The position numbers and the translations under genes were made by a program. DNA of 22,247 nucleotides, taken from assembly GCA_021464525.1 (NCBI GenBank), contig JADRCO010001133.1:1-22247 (forward strand), read 5' to 3'. The DNA is from Rhizophagus sp. LPA8_4_AMF (lineage: Eukaryota; Glomeromycota; Glomeromycetes; Glomerales; Glomeraceae). Each line of letters begins with the position of its first letter. Position 1 is the first letter of the stretch. Of this stretch, positions 17,925 through 22,247 are shown piece after piece. The notes beneath the pieces are model-generated. The model was not told where the DNA came from. It made no database searches and saw only the letters and a list, made by a program, of their open reading frames with translations.

Positions 17925-19165
17925 CGCATATTTACCCTTTTTATTTCCCTCTTATTACCTACGTCCAAAGATCTGAGTCCAGCTTCTGCACCTAATTCAA
18001 CAATATGTCCGAGAACTCTTTCAACATTATCATATACTGTACAACGGATACCGGCCTCGATAGTTTGGATTTCATAAAGTACCACTTTTCCGCATCTGTG
18101 AAAATTCCCAATACCTTACCACAAACACACTATCTTCCTCCATCTCGTTTGTTTTAGATTTACGGTTTGATAAAGAGGATTCAAGTTGTATGGCATTCTG
18201 AGCAATACCCTTAAAAAAATCATCGTCCTTTACTTCTGTCACACCAACCGTTTTTGCGGTTTGGAGCAAGTCTATTACGAAAACGACTGATCCGTGTCCA
18301 TTGGGTCCTGCGATATTTTTTTCTGGTCGAAGCTCAAACTTGCCTTCGTATAGATTTGCACTTACAACAAGGTAAGAACACACGTATTGCGATTTCGATG
18401 ATTGATCGGGATAGTCTTGAGACGGACCTCCAGTTCAGCTATAAGAAAGCTGACACACCTTTGGAATGACAAATCTGAGAAAGCTTTGAGGGAGTCTCTA
18501 TGAACACAGTAAAAAGGTTATTTTTTGTCAAAATGCGACATCGTTCCTAAGTGAATATCTCCCTCCGTCATTCATGAAGTTGAGTACCGCTCCGTCATTT
18601 TCAAGTGAGGGTGGCTGGTACATATCACGTTGATGTTTTGAGATCTTCGAAAGTTGCATGTTTGATGTTCACCGTCCGACTAACGAAGACGTCGAACTCT
18701 GCAATACAATGACTGGGTTAGTAAAATATTCATAACCTAAAATTTCGCTGATCTTGGGTCGGGAAAAAAATACGTACCATGAACAGACTTGTTAAATGAC
18801 TCCTCCAACGACGCGCGATTCGGTCAAGTAATTCCTGTTCGCGGCTCGAAGTGGTAGTTAGCACAAGCGGTTCGACTATGACATGAAGACACTCTTCAGC
18901 AGGTGAGTCAAGGAAGTATTTCGAAAATTTTCTTATGACAAGGAGCTCTTCGTTGTCCCTTGAGTATGAGATTCAACTGACCAGCAATTTCCACCTTCCG
19001 CTTGAGCTTGTTCGCAGGAAACTTATCGAACTCGGGTGCTTTTTTCGACTTTATAGTTTCATTAAGTTCACTAATGGGCTCGTCCCTATTCAGAGAACGC
19101 GTTCGCAGTTGTATTACCTTTGACGAGACAGAACAAATTTTTTGTTGTTTACGAGACAAGTTTAT
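17925..19165 (-). pseudogene. Crinkler-type (CRN) effector-like pseudogene
   Basis: Read from the right: LFCLVKGNTTANAFS (19133-19087) is the conserved start of the CRN header. It is followed in another frame by NRDEPISELNETIKSKK and APEFDKFPANKL of the ubiquitin-like header. After a frameshift near 18955 come NEELLVIRKFSKYFLDSPAE and ECLHVIVEPLVLTTTSSREQ (about 18948-18850). The body pieces are EFDVFVSRTVNIKHATFEDL, LENDGAVLNFMNDGGRYSL, LYEGKFELRPEKN, VTEVKDDDFFKGIAQNAIQL (about 18240-18180), FTDAEKWYFMKS (about 18101-18066) and DNVERVLGHIVE. At least five frame changes and several stops separate them, and no start ATG is visible. CRN proteins are known from oomycetes and Glomeromycotina, some acting in host nuclei; the body resembles a restriction-endonuclease-like fold. 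No functional product is expected. Confidence 0.8.
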
Positions 19166-19389
19166 ATGAGAAATTCAGCTGTTGCACAGATCTTGCGTTC
19201 TTGTCGTGTGATCACTGTGATGATCATTTTTTTGTAACACAAGAGTACATGTGGGCTGTGGCTCAGCAAATTGTTCCGAGCATGGATTGTCAGATAGTTG
19301 ATTCGATCTTATTAGATCTGAGTAACACAATGGACGCGTTTCTAGAACTTCCTTGAAAGGAAATCTGTTCACTTTCACTTAATATGATT
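19166..19389. other. Between CRN and polymerase relics, no gene
   Basis: Short open frames on both strands overlap one another and show no recognised motif. This is probably the old upstream region of the CRN relic and the decayed downstream end of the polymerase relic. Confidence 0.35.
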
Positions 19390-20058
19390 ATACCAGAAAT
19401 CATACATGCAATATTTTCCTAAATCCATGAATAGTGATTAGATTACTATCATAAAATATTTTACGTCCTACTAAAGCCAGAATCCGTAACCGATATTCTT
19501 CATCAATAGGATGTACTAGGTCGTCCCTTTTACGTCTTCGAACATCCATTGTTTTACCAAATACAGCAATTTCCACAAATCTCTTTCAAAGGCATTACGT
19601 TATCATAATGTATTGGCCATAATGTAAGGTTCGAGCTATGGGTTTGGTCAAATTCTAAGATACGATATACGTGTCCTAATTCCATTCCCAATTCAAGATA
19701 TTGTTTGAAATTTCTATAATGAAGGATATATCTACAGTATCCTTAGTCTCTAACGTAGCCACTAATTTTTCTGTCTCCACAAATTTTCCTTGTTCAATTT
19801 TTCAAGTAATTTATTCAGATAAGGGTTAAGTTCCTTACATTTTACTATTCGTCTTTCTGAGCAGAAAGGAAAGTCTGAATTTGATGGGTGTAATTTTTCT
19901 GGATATCCTAGTTCCACTTCCCATATACACTTCCATGTTTAGCAGTTGGTGAAATAGTTCGAATATTCGGTAAGTCCTTAAGGTCAAACCAACGGAAACC
20001 TCCTGTAGGTAAATATAATATCATTGTCAACCCATATATATTGTTCGCATCATACATG
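19390..20058 (-). pseudogene. Protein-primed family-B DNA polymerase relic (Polinton/virus-like)
   Basis: From the right, YDANNIYGLTMILYLPTGGF (20055-19996) is the palm motif A of protein-primed family-B polymerases (Asp plus NNxYG). It continues as RWFDLKDLPNIRTISPTAKH. In shifted frames follow YPEKLHPSNSDFPFCSERR, a YILHYRNFKQYLELGMELG block with YRILEFDQ, and IDEEYRLRILA near 19500, all in the order expected for DNA_pol_B_2. At least four frameshifts and several stops are present. The exonuclease part and the YxDTDS catalytic motif are not found. By family, such polymerases replicate Polintons/Mavericks, related viruses and linear plasmids. No nearby capsid, ATPase or protease gene was seen, so the parent element type is open. 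Confidence 0.75.
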
Positions 20059-20590
20059 AAACAATTAAGAAAGGTACCTAAGTTTCGATAATAAAAAACC
20101 TTATTGATTTAGATTATTTACAAAAAAAAATCAATAAAGATTTTCTAAAAAAATCCTTCAAAAAAAACTCACAAGAATTATACTTTGAAAGTTCTGGCTT
20201 CCTTGGATTCTTTGAATGGAACTTTGAAAACATACTTTTGGAGTTTTTCTCCTTTTAGTTTTTTCTAATTTTTTCTAATTAAACATTCGCTAATGTTATT
20301 GTTTTCTTTCTGTAGGTTTTGAAGACTTCTTTAAACATAATTTCAAATTAGACTTTTCAGAATTTGATGCTTTTTTTTATCAAGCCATTAAATAATGGTT
20401 TAATTTCTATTTTGTAGATTTCAAGACACTACTTATTCTGGTTTTAATGGGATTTCAAAATAAAATAAACTTCAATTGTACATTGAATAAATTTTGGCAA
20501 CATTTTTATATTATAATTATTAAAACTTCTAAAAGCCAACAGATTAATATTGTGTATGTATATTAAGTAATGTGATAATTTTTAGCTGTT
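20059..20590. other. AT-rich stretch, no gene
   Basis: A hairpin-forming pair, CTTATTGATTT near 20101 and AAATCAATAAAG near 20128, and a short tandem TTTTTTCTAA pair near 20259-20280 are present. The rest is low-complexity AT-rich DNA without coding signal. Confidence 0.4.
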
Positions 20591-20926
20591 TATTTTATCA
20601 AATGTACAAGTTTACGAAGTGCATTCATAATTAATGAATAACAAGGGACAATAGAAATCACGTACTAACGGCCAATTCTTTATTGCAGCAAGATTTTACA
20701 AATATTACAAATCATTAAACTATTTTGTACAACCAATAAACTATATATATACTATGCAATCTGATCCTAAGCCACTTCAGGCCGTGTAAATCATAAAGCA
20801 AGGGTGGGAAAAAAAAACTACCTAGTTAAGTAAAAATATACTGGGTGGGTATAACGTGATTTCTATTGTCCCTTGTTATTCATTAATTTACGAATGCACT
20901 TCGTAAACTCATACATTCGATAAAAT
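20591..20926. repeat. Long inverted repeat, arms about 73 bases, loop about 190
   Basis: The left arm (20591-20663) runs from ATTTTATCAAATGTACAAG through TTTACGAAGTGCATTCATAA and TTAATGAATAACAA to GGGACAATAGAAATCACGT. The right arm (20854-20926) is its reverse complement with a few mismatches and a small indel. The inner 19 bases are perfectly conserved in both arms. The loop is non-coding. It may be a foldback element or the paired ends of one, and it lies between the polymerase and recombinase relics. Confidence 0.85.
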
Positions 20927-20941
20927 TAATCTCATAATTGC

Positions 20942-20960
20942 GGGACAATAGAAATCACGT
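20942..20960 (+). repeat. Third copy of the 19-base core GGGACAATAGAAATCACGT
   Basis: This is an exact copy of the inner core of the inverted repeat (20645-20663 plus, 20854-20872 minus), here in plus orientation and only 20 bases beyond the recombinase stop codon. Its position suggests it marks the 3' end of the recombinase element, or a recombinase binding or crossover site. This is inference. Confidence 0.7.
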
Positions 20961-20979
20961 GTTACTGTGGAGACAATAA

Positions 20980-22010
20980 TTAATGAATAGTATTAGCTTC
21001 GTCCAATATCAAAGAAGTAGCGCGGTTTCTTTCTAACATAAGTTTAATGCCCCGTTGGTAAAAACGTTGGTAGACAGTATTGCTAGACCAATTGCCCAAG
21101 GCTAAGATCGACGCTAAATCAGCTCCCGCATTTTGTAAAAAGAAAGCTGAGAGTGTTCGCATGTTTTTTGCCGATGATGTCAGAGAAGACTTTTGGATGA
21201 TTGATTTTATCCAATTTGTGATAGTGTCTGAAGCAACAGGTGCATATGGCTCTCTGGTGATTAAAATAGCGATTTTTTCTTATCAACGGAATCTCACCAT
21301 GATTGTGTATGGTTGATCAAAGTGACCACTGCATTGTAAGGACAAAGGTATTCATTGTTGTCATAAAGTCCTATATATCCGTTTAGAAGCTAATTTATTT
21401 GTAGTCAACGAATGAGCTTTGGCAATATTATATTCTTTAGGTTTGATGCAGTCTATAGTGATGGATGAACAGGTTACTTTTAAAGTGGTGAAATCCATCC
21501 TCTTAATATCAGATGGTCTACTAGCAGTAACCAATGCCAATAAAAAGGCAGTTTTTATTGACAAATCACGTATAGACATAGTATCATTTTTGCCCAATTC
21601 TTGAATATAATCCAACGATGGTGTGATGTCGATCAGATCATCTGATTTGATCGGAGGTGGTCTTTCAGAGTGGATTGCGTGCATTATTTGCAAGACATCT
21701 GGATGGGAACCAATAGGTGTGCCCTCGATGTGTTCATGAATTTCTGAAATCGCCGTTCTATAATCAGCAATAGTATTGAATAATAATTCCTTTGCTAACA
21801 TATCCACAAAAAAATCACAAATCTTGTTTACAGGGCAAGTAACGGGATCGCATGAGTGGAGTTCACACCAAGAAATCCATGTCCTGAGATTTGAGGACAT
21901 CGTTCGTGAAGAGTTTTATCCAACGTTAATATGAGTAAATTGATAGATTTTTCTGAAAAGCCTTTTGACTCATACCATGTCCAGATATGTTGCACATGAG
22001 TATTTTCCAT
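20980..22010 (-). pseudogene. Tyrosine recombinase relic (eukaryotic YR element)
   Basis: The N-terminal part (from about 22010: HIWTWYESKGFSEKSINLL) shifts frame near 21900 into LRTWISWCELHSCDPVTCPV and TIADYRTAISEIHEHIEGTP, a core-binding fold of the phage-integrase type. The catalytic part has TASRPSDIKRMD (first Arg), a frameshift near 21375-21365, DNNEYLCPYNAVVTLINH, an in-frame TGA near 21299, and a second compensating frameshift in an A-run near 21275. Next come ITREPYAPVASDTITNWI and MRTLSAFFLQNAGADLASIL (second Arg; Lys where many relatives have His), then GNWSS and VYQRFYQR with the nucleophile Tyr. The final stop is at 20980. Two frameshifts plus a stop in a short interval, and another near the N-terminus, make it inactive. 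Crypton, DIRS and virus-like elements carry such enzymes; the class is not decided. Confidence 0.85.
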
Positions 22011-22125
22011 TTTGGGTTCCGTATAGGGTGCTGTTGGTGAGGGTGTGTTGGTAAAAACATATCCTGTTTCTTGAGAATTATCGGAGGTGCTACCAGAAGA
22101 TCAATTAATAGCGGGTAGGGATCCG

Positions 22126-22247
22126 CAATTTGATTTGATATTTGATATTTGATTTGAATTTGACAAATCAAATTCAAATTCAAATTTATGTTTATTTGAT
22201 TTAATCAAATTCAAATAAGGATTTAGTTGATTTGATTTGACTTAACA
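22126..22247. repeat. TTTGATTT/AAATTCAAA low-complexity repeat with hairpins
   Basis: Repeated TTTGATTT, TTTGAATT and TCAAATTC words run to the window edge. TTTGAATTTGA (22153-22163) pairs with TCAAATTCAAA (22168-22178) across a 4-base loop, and ATTTGATTTAATCAAAT nearby is a second palindromic stretch. It lies upstream of the recombinase relic and may be the other boundary of that element. Confidence 0.7.

Noticed and set aside
17750..17995. Plus-strand frame with PCYNCGELVDHGEFF, possible zinc-binding exon
   Set aside because: There is only one CxxC pair, and it overlaps the 3' end of the CRN relic in antisense. It is kept as a remote possibility only.
18908..19378. Plus- and minus-strand short frames around the CRN header read as separate genes
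   Set aside because: The minus frame is one piece of the CRN header. The plus frames are its shadows, and the frame at 19175-19378 has no recognisable motif.

Overview
The window looks like AT-rich nuclear DNA of an arbuscular mycorrhizal fungus (Glomeromycotina, close to Rhizophagus). This rests on the gene families and intron style, not on any marker gene: tandem BTB-SPRY genes, an F-box/PP2-like gene with short GT-AG introns, Crinkler-type remains, a CENP-B/pogo-type transposase relic, a family-B DNA polymerase relic and a tyrosine recombinase relic. No rRNA, tRNA or CRISPR was seen. Everything is read by eye.

Positions 1 to about 9990 are a tandem array on the minus strand. It holds three long BTB-BACK-SPRY copies: 8495-9892 intact, 5445-6833 intact except for one in-frame TAG, and 1192-2586 intact. 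It also holds a truncated BTB copy (3134-3455) and shorter BTB debris downstream of the full genes. The flanks are duplicated with the genes: 1-1191 matches 4155-5444 block by block, and 7519-8494 matches in part. The copies at 5445-6833 and 8495-9892 share a 165-base identical tract, which suggests gene conversion. Two MITE-like elements sit in the array: 3763-4147, whose direct-repeat site is still single in the third unit, and 7071-7321, flanked by TA.

Positions 9990-14690 are sparse. They hold one probable three-exon gene for a small two-helix membrane protein (11470-12316, plus), one weak hypothetical ORF, a tandem duplication, and a possible hAT-type transposon end.

Positions 14696-16164 are a decayed pogo/Tigger-type transposon with matching ends. 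Beside it, on the minus strand, lies a seven-exon F-box gene (16281-17550). Its C-terminal half resembles the plant phloem protein 2 (PP2) fold. It needs six introns and one single-base frame correction.

Positions 17925-22247 are mostly minus-strand relics: a Crinkler-type (CRN) pseudogene, a protein-primed family-B DNA polymerase of Polinton/virus-like type, and a tyrosine recombinase. Between the last two lies a long inverted repeat. A 19-base core occurs there three times, and the third copy is 20 bases past the recombinase stop. This arrangement is the least explained signal in the window. BTB and F-box proteins are both usual adaptors of cullin ubiquitin ligases, so the intact genes lean towards substrate recognition. 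The right edge ends in TTTGAATT-type low-complexity DNA.
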